Shown one piece after another: positions 39,695 through 48,271 of a stretch of DNA of 64,000 nt (its first letter is position 1; every line of letters starts with the position of its first letter). A program made the position numbers and the translations under genes. Under the pieces are notes generated by a model that ran no database searches, was not told the origin of the DNA, and saw only the letters and a list, made by a program, of their open reading frames with translations. This DNA comes from an uncultured bacterium (lineage in GTDB: Bacteria; Bacillota; Clostridia; Christensenellales; HGM11417). The DNA is taken from positions 68,314-132,313 of the forward strand of contig CAJMQN010000007.1 in assembly GCA_905215695.1 (NCBI GenBank), read 5' to 3'.

Positions 39695-39740
39695 AAAAAG
39701 AGAGACAGCCGGCACAAGTTGTGCCGGCTGTCTCTCTTTC
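39693..39740. terminator. Strong bidirectional terminator
   Basis: GAGAGACAGCCGGCAC / GTGCCGGCTGTCTCTC with A and T runs on both sides. It serves the ECF pair and probably the VanZ gene. Confidence 0.9.
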
Positions 39741-39851
39741 CGCCGCAATGGGGGGAGCGCGGCGGAAAACAGATAAGGGGGAAAATAATGAGTACTCTAA
39801 ATATTGACGTTTAGACGAATTCTATACCTATTTTGAAAAAAATTTTTAAAA

Positions 39852-42800
39852 TTATTTTTTCCGTGCCCGGAGATACTTGACGAGCGAGACAACGGAGAGA
39901 ATGAGAAAGATTCCCGCCGCGCCGAAGAGAAACCCTTGAAAGTCGAGGGTGATGTCCGAAAAGTTTGCGGTTCGGTTGGGGACAAAGTATTGCAGCCATT
40001 CGGTGAGCGCGGACATTGCGAACCCGACGCCGATGCTGACGGGGATACTCTTCCATTTCCGCCCCGCGTACATAAAGTGCGTCAGTGCGGAAAAGATGCC
40101 GAGCACGAGGAAGGCGGAGAAATGCCCGAGGGCTTTTCGGATGCGGAACGTCCAGTTCGAGAACGCGTCGCTGAGCCGCTGTTTGCGGACCTCGAGGTTG
40201 AGCGTGACCCTTTCGTCCCCGTAGGAGACGGTGATGACCGCGTTTCCGACCTTGTGCGCGGTGATGACCCCGTTTTCGTCAACGGTGACGATTTCGGGAT
40301 CCGAAGAGGAGAACTCCGCCTTGCGCAGAGTCGCGTTCGACTGATAGGTAATTCGGATTCTCGCGCTTCCGTTCCGCGCGATGGTTCCCGCATTGTTGTC
40401 GTCAAATTCGATGCCGGTATAGGAAATTTTTTGAATCCCGGTACGGTGTTTCACCGTAAAGGTCAGTTCCGCGCTCACGGTATCCGAACCCGTCCATACG
40501 GCGGTGATAACGGCGGTACCCGCGCCCTTTGCGGTCAGCCTGCCATCTGCGGTCACGTAGAGGATTTCGGGGGCGGAGGAGCGGAAGGTTACGCTTTGAT
40601 AGGTCGTGTCCGCGGGCAAAAAGGCGGTTTTCAATCTCCCGTTGTCCCCGATGCGGAAATTTCCGTCCGCGGGACCTTCCGAGAGAGAGAGGGTGAGATG
40701 TTCCGCCGCGCGGGCGAAAACGGTAACTTTGACTTGCGTCGAAAGTTCGTTTTCCGCACTCGAAAGCACAATGGTTGCGCTTCCTTCCGCGAGCGCGGAG
40801 ATGTTGCCGAGCGCGTCAACGGAGACGACTTTTCCCGTTGCCGAAAAACCGACGGCGGAGGAATAGGGCGTTGCCCCGTTCGTTGTCTCGAATAGGGCAG
40901 CGAGTTTTTGCGTTTCGCCGACGTACAGCGTCAGCAAAGTGACGGATTTGCCGTCTGCGGTCGCATACAGCGCTTTCAGGTTGTGTGAGACGTGAACCGT
41001 GCCGCTTGCCGTGACGGAGCCATCCGCAAGGGAAGTGATCTTGACCGTAGCATAGCCGGGCTTGATTGCGCGGTAATTGCCCGATGCGTCAATTTCGAGC
41101 ACCTGCGGGTCGGAGGAGGAAAAACTCACCCGTTTGTCCGTCGTGTTTTCGGGAGAAAGCGTCCACTCCAGCGTTCCGGTATCTCCCGCATAGGGAGAGC
41201 CGGGATGAAACGTAAGACTTTTGGGCGGAACGTCGGAGACGGTGACCGCAAGGGTCTTCGGCGCGCCGCCGTTCTCACAGCGGACGGTAACGGTCGCTTT
41301 TCCCGCCTTTCGGGCAGTCAGTTTTCCCGAACTCGAGACGGTGAGGACGCCCGTATTCGAGGAGGAGAAGAGAAATTTCAGTCCCGATAGGGTCTGCCCG
41401 CTTTCATCGGTTCCTATGACCTCAAGGGGGAGAGATTCTCCGGTTGCGAGGACAATATCCGCCGGAAGTTCTGCGCCGTTTGCCGAGAGTTTGATTGCAG
41501 TCGGGACAGGCAGAGAGACTGCGGGAGTGATTTCCAATTCGAAGAAATCCGAAAACTCGTTCAGTTCGGCGGAAATCGTGACGGTGCCGGGCGAGATTGC
41601 CGAGACGAGTCCGCCCGAGACGGACGCCGCTTCCGCGGAACACGACCAACGGATTTGTGCCGCAAGTTCTCTTTTCAGTGTCGCCGGAAAGTCCGAAGGG
41701 AGACCGAGGTCGGCAGAAACCTGAAAACTTGTTCCCGCCGGAACACTGGATTTTGCGTCGGTAATTTCGAGAGAGGAGACCTGCCAATCCTTGCTTTGGA
41801 GCGGAACGGAGGCGGATATTCTCTCCCCCTTCCAATCAAAGCCGACGGTGAGCAGGGTTTCTCCCGTTCCCATAAAGCGCAATTTCCCCGTATTTTGATC
41901 GTATTCGGCGACGTTCGGTTCTGAAAATTCAGCCGCAAGCTGTGCCGTTTCGGGCAACGCGGGCAGTACGTTGATAAGCAAATCCGCACTTTCGCCCCTG
42001 TAGAACGCAAACGTGTTTTCCGCTTTCTGTCCGTCTATGTAGAGCGCGATTTGAGGAGGTACTTCCTCGACGGAGAGGGTCAAGGTCGCGGATTTCCCGT
42101 TTTTGGCGGTCACCGTGACGGTTACCGTTCCGGGGAAAACCGCTTCCGCGCGCCGAGAGTTGCCGCTACCGGAGAGCGCGAGGATGTTTTCGGGAGAGCA
42201 AGTCCAATCGAGGGAGGAATCGGTGACGTTTTCGGGTAGGATTTGCGCGGACAGATAGGCATATTCGTCCTGTTTCAATATGCCCGGCAGAATGTTTCCT
42301 TCCGCATCCTGCAGGGAGAGCCGAACGCCTTCGGCGGGAATCTCTTGAATGGTGATTGGCGCGGAAACCGTAATATCGGGGTCGAATTCGGATTGAACGG
42401 TCAATAGGGTTGTGCCGGGGCTTAAAGCACTGACAAACCCGTCTTTGTTGACAGTTGCGACTGTTTCGTCGTCGATAGAGTAGCTGACCTCCGGGTGTGT
42501 GGCGTTTTGCGGTGAAAGCGTAACGCCGACAGTGAAGGTATCCCCCGGATAGAGAATGTCGGGGAGAGTAAGTTCGATTTTTTGGAGAGAGATTTCGCTG
42601 ACTTGGAAGGTCGCGGAAGCAGAGAGTTTTTTGTTCCGATTGCTGACCGCGGTGAGCGTGACGGAGCCTTTCGCGAGAAAAGTAAGCGTGCCGTCTTCGG
42701 CAAGACTTGCGATTTCGGGACGATCGACGGAGAGGGAATAGGTCTGATCCGTCGTATTTTTGGGCAGGAAAGAGACAAAGCAGGAGAGCGAATCTCCGAC

Positions 42801-43031
42801 TTTGACTTCCGTCGGCAAAGTTTTGCCGTTTTCGCGGGTCAAAGAGAGAGATTCGGGCTCAATAACTTCGTTGACGGAGATATTGTTGTTGACAACGGAA
42901 CCCGCGGAATTGCTCTGCGCTGCGGAAATGGACCCGGGCAGCAAAGATTCAACAACGAGAACGCCGATGCAGCCGAGGTAACAAATGAGACAAAATATTT
43001 TCCAGAATTTCCGTTTTCGCTCTGATTTCAT
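39852..43031 (-). CDS. VanZ-family membrane protein with ten BIG2-like Ig domains in its first extracellular loop
   Basis: A 1059-residue protein. Residues 9-30 are a membrane helix (FWKIFCLICYLGCIGVLVVE) followed by SLLPGSISAAQSNSAGS, as at the start of VanZ proteins. Residues 60-953 hold about ten units of 80-93 residues, each with the bacterial Ig-like pattern (for example VSFSSSDPQVLEIDASGNY and VITAHKVGNAVITVSYGDE). Approximate borders are 60, 149, 235, 328, 421, 512, 605, 685, 776, 864. Residues 954-1059 are the rest of a VanZ domain: IRKALGHFSAFLVLGIF, then ALTEWLQYFVPNR with E1011, Q1014 and R1020, D1026 and D1030, and a last helix. So about 890 residues sit in the loop between helices 1 and 2, which should be outside the cell. 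The repeats are not identical, so the array is old. AAGGAG precedes the ATG. VanZ gives teicoplanin resistance; most family members have no known role. Confidence 0.9.
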   Translation of the reverse strand: MKSERKRKFWKIFCLICYLGCIGVLVVESLLPGSISAAQSNSAGSVVNNNISVNEVIEPESLSLTRENGKTLPTEVKVGDSLSCFVSFLPKNTTDQTYSLSVDRPEIASLAEDGTLTFLAKGSVTLTAVSNRNKKLSASATFQVSEISLQKIELTLPDILYPGDTFTVGVTLSPQNATHPEVSYSIDDETVATVNKDGFVSALSPGTTLLTVQSEFDPDITVSAPITIQEIPAEGVRLSLQDAEGNILPGILKQDEYAYLSAQILPENVTDSSLDWTCSPENILALSGSGNSRRAEAVFPGTVTVTVTAKNGKSATLTLSVEEVPPQIALYIDGQKAENTFAFYRGESADLLINVLPALPETAQLAAEFSEPNVAEYDQNTGKLRFMGTGETLLTVGFDWKGERISASVPLQSKDWQVSSLEITDAKSSVPAGTSFQVSADLGLPSDFPATLKRELAAQIRWSCSAEAASVSGGLVSAISPGTVTISAELNEFSDFFELEITPAVSLPVPTAIKLSANGAELPADIVLATGESLPLEVIGTDESGQTLSGLKFLFSSSNTGVLTVSSSGKLTARKAGKATVTVRCENGGAPKTLAVTVSDVPPKSLTFHPGSPYAGDTGTLEWTLSPENTTDKRVSFSSSDPQVLEIDASGNYRAIKPGYATVKITSLADGSVTASGTVHVSHNLKALYATADGKSVTLLTLYVGETQKLAALFETTNGATPYSSAVGFSATGKVVSVDALGNISALAEGSATIVLSSAENELSTQVKVTVFARAAEHLTLSLSEGPADGNFRIGDNGRLKTAFLPADTTYQSVTFRSSAPEILYVTADGRLTAKGAGTAVITAVWTGSDTVSAELTFTVKHRTGIQKISYTGIEFDDNNAGTIARNGSARIRITYQSNATLRKAEFSSSDPEIVTVDENGVITAHKVGNAVITVSYGDERVTLNLEVRKQRLSDAFSNWTFRIRKALGHFSAFLVLGIFSALTHFMYAGRKWKSIPVSIGVGFAMSALTEWLQYFVPNRTANFSDITLDFQGFLFGAAGIFLILSVVSLVKYLRARKK

Positions 43032-43099
43032 ACGAAAATCTCCTTCTTGTAATAGAATAATATAAAAACGTCTCTTTGTCCATTCTTTCTTTAAAACGC

Positions 43100-43128
43100 T
43101 TGCACTTTTCTCCGGACTTTGTTAAAAT
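43100..43128 (+). promoter_or_regulatory. Promoter of tRNA-Arg(CCU)
   Basis: TTGCAC (43100-43105), 17 bases, TAAAAT (43123-43128). Confidence 0.7.
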
Positions 43129-43143
43129 AAAAGTGTTTCCTTG

Positions 43144-43217
43144 CTTCCATAGTTAAATGGATATAACGGCCCCCTCCTAAGGGGCAGTTCTGGGTTCGAT
43201 TCCCGGTGGGAGTACCA
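43144..43217 (+). tRNA. tRNA-Arg (anticodon CCT)
   Basis: Acceptor GCTTCCA/TGGGAGT (two G-U pairs), anticodon stem GCCCC/GGGGC with loop CTCCTAA, T arm CTGGG-TTCGATT-CCCGG and encoded CCA. It reads AGG. The AT-rich decayed segment begins just downstream, and tRNA-Arg genes are common integration sites. Confidence 0.94.
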
Positions 43218-43225
43218 TTTGATAA

Positions 43226-43272
43226 TAATCCGAACCTTGTAGTGCCGATAGGCGACGGGTTCGGATTTGTCT
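43226..43272 (+). terminator. Terminator-like hairpin after tRNA-Arg
   Basis: AATCCGAACC / GGTTCGGATT with a 20-base loop, then TGTCTT. It is moderate in quality. Confidence 0.55.
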
Positions 43273-43337
43273 TATATCTAAAATAATAAGATTTTTAATG
43301 AAAGGCTTGTGTTTTAATGCGCAAGCCTTTCAAACTC

Positions 43338-43379
43338 TTGATTTTTATCTGAAAGTGTGATATACTATTATTATCACAC
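43338..43379 (+). promoter_or_regulatory. Promoter overlapped by an inverted repeat
   Basis: TTGATT (43338-43343), 17 bases, TATACT (43361-43366). The inverted repeat GTGTGATA / TATCACAC (43355-43362 and 43372-43379) covers the -10 box, as expected for a repressor site. A small terminator (GCCC...GGGC then TTTTT) follows 15 bases later, so no gene is left. The rest of 43218-43618 holds two hairpins and no gene. Confidence 0.5.
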
Positions 43380-43618
43380 AAGTTTTATGCCCTAAAAAGG
43401 AGTACGGGCTTTTTAATTTAATAAGAATAAGTTTATTCTTTTACTATGACATTCATATTTTGAATTTGGCAAAAACGCAAATTCCATTTATGTGGATGTC
43501 ATTAACCGTACCGCATATAAACTTGTGTAGCGACAGTCGGAGTTTGCGTTTTTCGTGCGCTTACTTCGGTTGGCGCATTTTTTTATTTTCGTCAAATTTA
43601 AGTTCATGGAGGTGGACT

Positions 43619-44053
43619 ATGAAAAAGAAGTTTATCGTCACTTTACTTGCGCTTATTTGCGCTCTGACTTGCGCATTTGGGCTTTCCGCTTGCGGAAAGG
43701 AACTCAATTACTTGAAAGCCGACAGCGGCGACGGGCAGTTGAAAACGGAATTCGACTTCGGAACTTTTTCCGCCGACGAACTAAATGAAGTTAAGGAAAA
43801 ACTTTCTACCCTTACTTTCTATTACGAATATTATCCGGATAAGTCAACCGAAAAAGCGGATATGTCGAAGGTGGAAATAAAGTATTTTTATTCGGACGGA
43901 CAGGGCGGAACTCCCGAGGGCAAGGGGTTGCCCGAAACGCTTGAAAAAGGCGTCGGCTACACGCTTTACTATTATTATGTGGGTCACGAGCCTACGGCGG
44001 ATTTTTCGGACGCGATGTGCGTTAGAATCAGTTTCTTTGTGAGCGACAATTAA
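43619..44053 (+). CDS. Small lipoprotein, unknown
   Basis: A 144-residue protein with a lipoprotein signal (KKKFIVTLLALICALTCAFG, lipobox LSAC, lipidated C25). The mature part is hydrophilic and Tyr-rich (LTFYYEYYPDKSTEKAD, VGYTLYYYYVGHEP). I do not recognise the family. ATGGAGGTGGA precedes the ATG. It is in the AT-rich segment after tRNA-Arg and may have come with a mobile element. Confidence 0.75.
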   Translation: MKKKFIVTLLALICALTCAFGLSACGKELNYLKADSGDGQLKTEFDFGTFSADELNEVKEKLSTLTFYYEYYPDKSTEKADMSKVEIKYFYSDGQGGTPEGKGLPETLEKGVGYTLYYYYVGHEPTADFSDAMCVRISFFVSDN

Positions 44054-44836
44054 ATGTGCGGCTATGATATTTCCGTTAATACGGACTATGAAAAATCGAG
44101 CTACGGAAAATTGCTTACAAGCGCGTGCAACGTCTGCGGCGCAAAGGCAAGCGACACGGAATAGAAGTGCCGTATCTTGACTACGAGTTGGCTAAGCCCG
44201 AAAGACCGCGCATTGCTTTTTGGGTTATCGCTGCCGTGTCCGCTGTATTGCTTATCGGCATAATTATAGGGTTGGGGTTTCTTTATAACTATCTTATAAA
44301 TACGCTTACAATATTCGGCGGCATAGGCGACGTTTTTACGGCGGTATTTAATCCCGCCGCGTTTATGCTATCGAGCGGTTTGTCGGCAATTCCCGCCATA
44401 ATGGTTATCGTGGCTTATATTTTGTTGTTCTGTGCGTTTTTACTGCCGCTCGGTGCGGTTATATACCTATACCGTTTTGTGCGCGACACGCTTTATATGG
44501 CGAATTGCACGAAAGAAGAATTTGCAAAAGGCGGTATCGTCCGTTCGCGCATTTTCGGTCTTATCGCAGGGTTAGCCGTTGTAACCGTTGTTCTTATCGT
44601 AATATTGATGCAGACGGCGGCAAATATCGGGCTTATATTGGCGATATATCGGAATAGTCGCGGTTCTCGGCAGTTTGCTTATACCAACGATTCTCGAAAA
44701 GATAAAGTGCAAAAAATGGTTTGAGAGTTTGGAAGAAAGCAAACGGCAAAATTATTTGGCGCAGGAATCGGCATTACAACGAGTTAAAAGCCGTTTGAAA
44801 TTCGAAAAACGAATGTGGAACGATTTGGGGAAATAA
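44054..44836 (+). pseudogene. Membrane protein gene broken by two frameshifts
   Basis: Three coding stretches in two frames follow each other. 44054-44164 starts at ATG and has a half zinc ribbon (CNVCGAKA). 44165-44635 in the next frame encodes about four membrane helices (IAFWVIAAVSAVLLIGIIIG, IPAIMVIVAYILLFCAFLLP, IFGLIAGLAVVTVVLIVILM). From about 44640 the first frame resumes with YIGIVAVLGSLLIPTILEKI and the soluble end RVKSRLKFEKRMWNDLGK before a stop. Joining them gives one sensible protein, so I infer two compensating shifts. Separate small genes are the alternative. Confidence 0.55.
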
Positions 44837-44873
44837 AAAAACAGCGGTTGCGTTTATACGCAACCGCTGTTTT
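44836..44873 (+). terminator. Terminator after the frameshifted gene
   Basis: ACAGCGGTTGCG / CGCAACCGCTGT followed by TTTGCC. An A run lies on the other side. Confidence 0.75.
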
Positions 44874-45003
44874 GCCGTTGTTTAGGTTTATGATATTCGG
44901 CGCAACCTTTCTACATTGTGTTTATGTAACTCTTTCATTTATATACCGCTCTACTTCGGCGGTTTCCGTGTTCCGTCTTTTTCAACGGCTATCCCTATAC
45001 GAT

Positions 45004-45192
45004 TTAACGGGACTCTTTATTATTAAGTTTTTTATTCAGTTGTGATTGTTGCCTTTCGGCTTGCCACGCCACAAACTCTCTTTGTCCTTCTTCGGTTTCA
45101 AAGTAGGCTTGAATAGCGGGCAGTAATGCTCTTGCAAGGGAGTCGATTTCAAAGTCGGGTATCCCTGTGGTGTTCTTTTTTCGTCTTGACAT
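45004..45192 (-). CDS. Small protein associated with mobilization genes
   Basis: A 62-residue basic/acidic protein (SRRKKNTTGIPDFEIDSLARALLPAIQAYFETEEGQREFVAWQ). Similar small proteins often follow MobV relaxase genes of Gram-positive plasmids and mobilizable elements, but I do not know their role. It lies 40 bases downstream of the relaxase remnant on the same strand. Confidence 0.55.
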   Translation of the reverse strand: MSRRKKNTTGIPDFEIDSLARALLPAIQAYFETEEGQREFVAWQAERQQSQLNKKLNNKESR

Positions 45193-45232
45193 TAACTGTT
45201 GGCGTTTTCCTCCTTAAAGATTTATTCAGTTG

Positions 45233-46147
45233 TTACATATAATAGTCTTTGTTCCGTCCGCGAATACGGGCAAGATTTTGTTGCCGCTCTCTTTCGTATC
45301 GGGCGGCTTTTTCGTCTTGTACGTCCTGCAATAGCTGGGCGTACCCTTCGGGCAGTATCGCCTTTATTTCCGCAACTTCCTGTACAGTCTTTTCGTAACC
45401 GTCCGCTCGTCGCTTTTCTCTCATATACTGTTGGAATACGTCCGCGCGGTCTTTATTTCCGCGCTTGATTTCTTCTTCGAGTAGGGTATTCTTTGCCCGT
45501 AGTGCCGTGATTTCGTCCGCTGCTTGTTTCTTCTTTCTTGGTATCGGCTTGCCCGTCGCTTGCGTTACCGCTTCAACCGTTCGGGTTAGTCCGTCAAGCT
45601 CGGCTTGCTTTTGCTCGGTCTGTCTGGCAATCTCATCGCGCTTTTGCTCTGCCGATTGCACAATGACTTTTGCCTTATGCTCGGCGGCTGTAATGTGCGT
45701 TGCCTGACTGTTTTCTTTACCGCGCTGTAAGCCGTATTTCTTGCCGACTTGTTCCCATAACTCCGTTTGTAGCTCCGCAAGTTTCTGTCTGTCGAATAGG
45801 CTTTTACTGCTTAACCGTCCGTCATTGATAGGCACAAAGTTCAAGTGCATATGCGGCGTTGTTTCGTCCACGTGGATTACCGCAGATAACATATTTTCAT
45901 AGCCGTACTTGTCCATAAAGAATCGGGCGCAATCTTCAAAAAATGCACGTTGTTCCCAAGCGCGCATACCCTTGAAAAATTCGCCGTCCGAACCGATTAC
46001 AAACGAGTTCATAAGAATAGCGTCCGAGCGAATTTTGCGTTTGAGTGTGAGCGTTGCAAGCCGTTTATTTATCATTTCTATGTACTTGCCCTGTGGGTAA
46101 ATAAGATGATAGTTGCCGCTTGTTCTCTCGCTGTCTATGTGTTCCCT
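45233..46147 (-). pseudogene. MobV-type relaxase, 5' end missing
   Basis: The minus strand codes without interruption from about 46147 to the stop at 45233. It reads EHIDSERTSGNYHLIYPQGK, then KIRSDAILMNSFVIGSDGEFF and the motif HVDETTPHMHLNFVPI with the metal-binding histidines of Pre/Mob relaxases. A long coiled-coil tail follows (about 150 residues). Normal proteins have about 30 more N-terminal residues with the first motif. Those are missing because at about 46147 the sequence switches to an unrelated gene on the other strand. A shorter version could begin at ATG 46075. No oriT could be identified. Confidence 0.75.
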
Positions 46148-47075
46148 GCGGGCGGCGCTTGGGTGGGCAACAATTACTCCAACACGCCGGACGCGGAATT
46201 TGTCGTGTGTCCGGCAGGCTCCAACGTTCCCGTTGTCAACGGCGTCCCGGCTGAAGGCGCCACCCGTCCGAATACGGTGATCAATCAGACCCTAAAATAC
46301 GAAGAAGGAAATTGGGTTGGTTCGACGACGACGCTCGGTGAGGGCGGCTGGACTTGGCCGCGCCCCATCGACTTCAAAGCGGTATATCATGCGGACGGTT
46401 CGATTTTCTATCATATCCGCCAAAACGGGGATACGGATTGGGCGACCCTTTGCTATGTAAAAGCGGGAATTCCCGTCAAAGAAGCCGGCGATTTGGACAC
46501 GATTATTACGGACGGGACGGAGGCGGACTATACGACCACAGCGTTCCCCGATCTGGTTGGCAAGGAGGCGTACCCTGCGATTGCTGTCACCAATGCGGCG
46601 GGCGCAGCGGAGTACTCCAATATCAGCGACATTTCGGTTTCCAAAATAAGCGCGGCGGGGACGCCGACGCTGATCAGTGAAAATTATGGGGAATGGGCTC
46701 CCTACACAAACACGGCAAATCCAAACGCGTCCGAGTTCAGCTTTGTGCAGTCGGCTATGATTGTGGAAAATGCGGCAAACGATGACTATGTTTAAAAAAA
46801 CAGCGCTCAGCGCCCCGAAGAATGAGCTGAATCCGTATCTGTATGACATTGAGTTGGATATTTTGGCAGACAATCTGACCGCCGACGGCGAGGGGATTAT
46901 TTATATTGGTGCAACAGACACAAATCTGACGGGAGCGGCGGAAATCTATTTCCGGCGTGACGGAACGACAGGAAAAACGATGATGGGCGTCCGAAACGGC
47001 GAAGAAGAAATTCCGGAGGTGGAATGCGCGTTTAACACGGTAATTTCCGATATTGAAAAATTTTTAAAAAACCTA
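46147..47075 (+). pseudogene. Extracellular protein remnant, frameshifted and truncated at both ends
   Basis: From about 46147 the plus strand encodes FPAGGAWVGNNYSNTPDAEF with many Gly, Thr and aromatic residues, ending at NDDYV with a stop at 46795. In another frame the text continues KKTALSAPKNELNPYLYDIE, LTADGEGIIYIGATD and GTTGKTMMGVRNGEEE. The change happens at a run of seven A at 46794-46800, so one base was gained or lost. The frame then runs into the LacI promoter without a proper end. The composition suggests a secreted beta-rich protein. It may have been part of the carbohydrate locus that follows. Confidence 0.6.
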
Positions 47076-47104
47076 TTGACAACGTTCCTTCGGTGTGTTA
47101 CAAT
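47076..47104 (+). promoter_or_regulatory. Promoter of the lacI-family gene
   Basis: TTGACA (47076-47081), 17 bases, TACAAT (47099-47104). An operator lies 11 bases after it. Confidence 0.8.
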
Positions 47105-47114
47105 ATGGTTGCAA

Positions 47115-47138
47115 TAACGGTAACACGTATTACTGTTA
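47115..47138. promoter_or_regulatory. LacI-type operator, copy 1
   Basis: TAACGGTAACACGTATTACTGTTA is an imperfect palindrome centred on ACGT. It lies just after the -10 box, where repressor binding blocks transcription. A copy that differs in one base lies at 48189-48212. Confidence 0.75.
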
Positions 47139-47158
47139 AGTGTTGGGGACAGAGAAGT

Positions 47159-48157
47159 ATGAAGGTTTCAAGAGCTACGATTGCGAAAAAAGCGGGGGTC
47201 ACACCGACAACGGTGACCTGCGTTTTGAACGGCACCCGTCCGGTCTCGGAAAAGGTTCGGGCACGGGTCATGGCGGCGATTGAAGACCTAAACTATGTGC
47301 CCGACATCGCCGCGCGCGCCATGCAGGGAAAGGGGAGCAAACAGATTGCAATCGTCGTCGATAATCTCAAAAATCCTTTTTTTGCGGAATTGGTGGACGC
47401 GATTGAGGCGGCGGGAATTGAAAAGGGTTTCTTTTTTAGCATCTGCGGAAGAGTGGATATGCGCAAATATACCGCTCATATTATCGCCAGAAAAATAGAC
47501 GCCGTCTATTTCTGTTCCGAAATCAAGGAGAGCGAAGCGGATTACGTGCGTCAACTCCTCGACAACAATATCAAAGTCTTGACGAGTCCCCGTTTCCCAT
47601 ACTTTCAGGAGGAAATTTCTCGTATCGATATGGCGACGGGACAGGCGATTGCGGAAGCCGTTGATTACCTGTACGGGCGCGGACACCGGGACATCGCGTT
47701 TTTAACTTCTTTTCCGCGGGAGAGCAATCAGGACGACCGTCTCCGCTGTTTTGAAAAGAGGATGCTGGAAAGGGGGCTTTCGCCCCGATCCGTCTGCCCG
47801 GAGGAAGTACTTGTTTCCACAGTCGATTGCGGCAAATTGCTCTTTGACCGTCTTCTTGCTTCGGGGGAGCCGCCCACCGCAGTGGTGGGTATCAATGACC
47901 TTGTGACCATCGGCGCCATGCGCAGAGCGCAGGAGCGCGGCATGTCTGTGCCCGAGCAAATCTCCTTTGTGGGAATTGACGGCATTGAACTGGATACGCT
48001 CGTCACGCCAACCTTGACGACCTTCCGCTCCAACGCCGCAGACCTCGGCAGAAAGGCTTTCCGAATGCTTCTTGACCTCATCGAGACCGGGCAAACCGGT
48101 ACTTATAACCATAAACTGACTTTGCAGGAAGGGCAATCCGTCCGCACAATCGAATAG
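47159..48157 (+). CDS. LacI-family transcriptional regulator
   Basis: A 332-residue regulator. The HTH is residues 4-24 (SRATIAKKAGVTPTTVTCVL) with the hinge SEKVRARVMAAIEDLNYVPDIAARAM; the sugar-binding part follows (IAIVVDNLKNPFFAELVDAI, AVVGINDLVTIGAMRRAQER, VPEQISFVGIDGIELD). The ATG follows GGGGACAGAGAAGT. It should bind the two operators before itself and before the transporter operon, repressing until a ligand appears. The ligand is unknown. Confidence 0.92.
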   Translation: MKVSRATIAKKAGVTPTTVTCVLNGTRPVSEKVRARVMAAIEDLNYVPDIAARAMQGKGSKQIAIVVDNLKNPFFAELVDAIEAAGIEKGFFFSICGRVDMRKYTAHIIARKIDAVYFCSEIKESEADYVRQLLDNNIKVLTSPRFPYFQEEISRIDMATGQAIAEAVDYLYGRGHRDIAFLTSFPRESNQDDRLRCFEKRMLERGLSPRSVCPEEVLVSTVDCGKLLFDRLLASGEPPTAVVGINDLVTIGAMRRAQERGMSVPEQISFVGIDGIELDTLVTPTLTTFRSNAADLGRKAFRMLLDLIETGQTGTYNHKLTLQEGQSVRTIE

Positions 48158-48188
48158 AAAAAGAGAGAGCTTTCACTTTTTTTGGGGC

Positions 48189-48212
48189 TAACGGTAACAC
48201 GTATTACTGTTG
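48189..48212. promoter_or_regulatory. LacI-type operator, copy 2
   Basis: TAACGGTAACACGTATTACTGTTG, identical to copy 1 but for the last base. It stands 60 bases before the first permease gene. A -10/-35 pair for the operon is not obvious here, so transcription may come partly from the lacI promoter. Confidence 0.75.
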
Positions 48213-48271
48213 ACTCCGCAACATTGCGTTTCAAATGCACAAGCTACCCAAAAGCCGGAGAGGTGGAGAGA

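Noticed and set aside
43144..46200. A direct repeat of the tRNA-Arg 3' end as attachment site
   Set aside because: I searched by eye for GGGAGTACCA and TTCGATTCCC downstream to the relaxase junction and saw no second copy.
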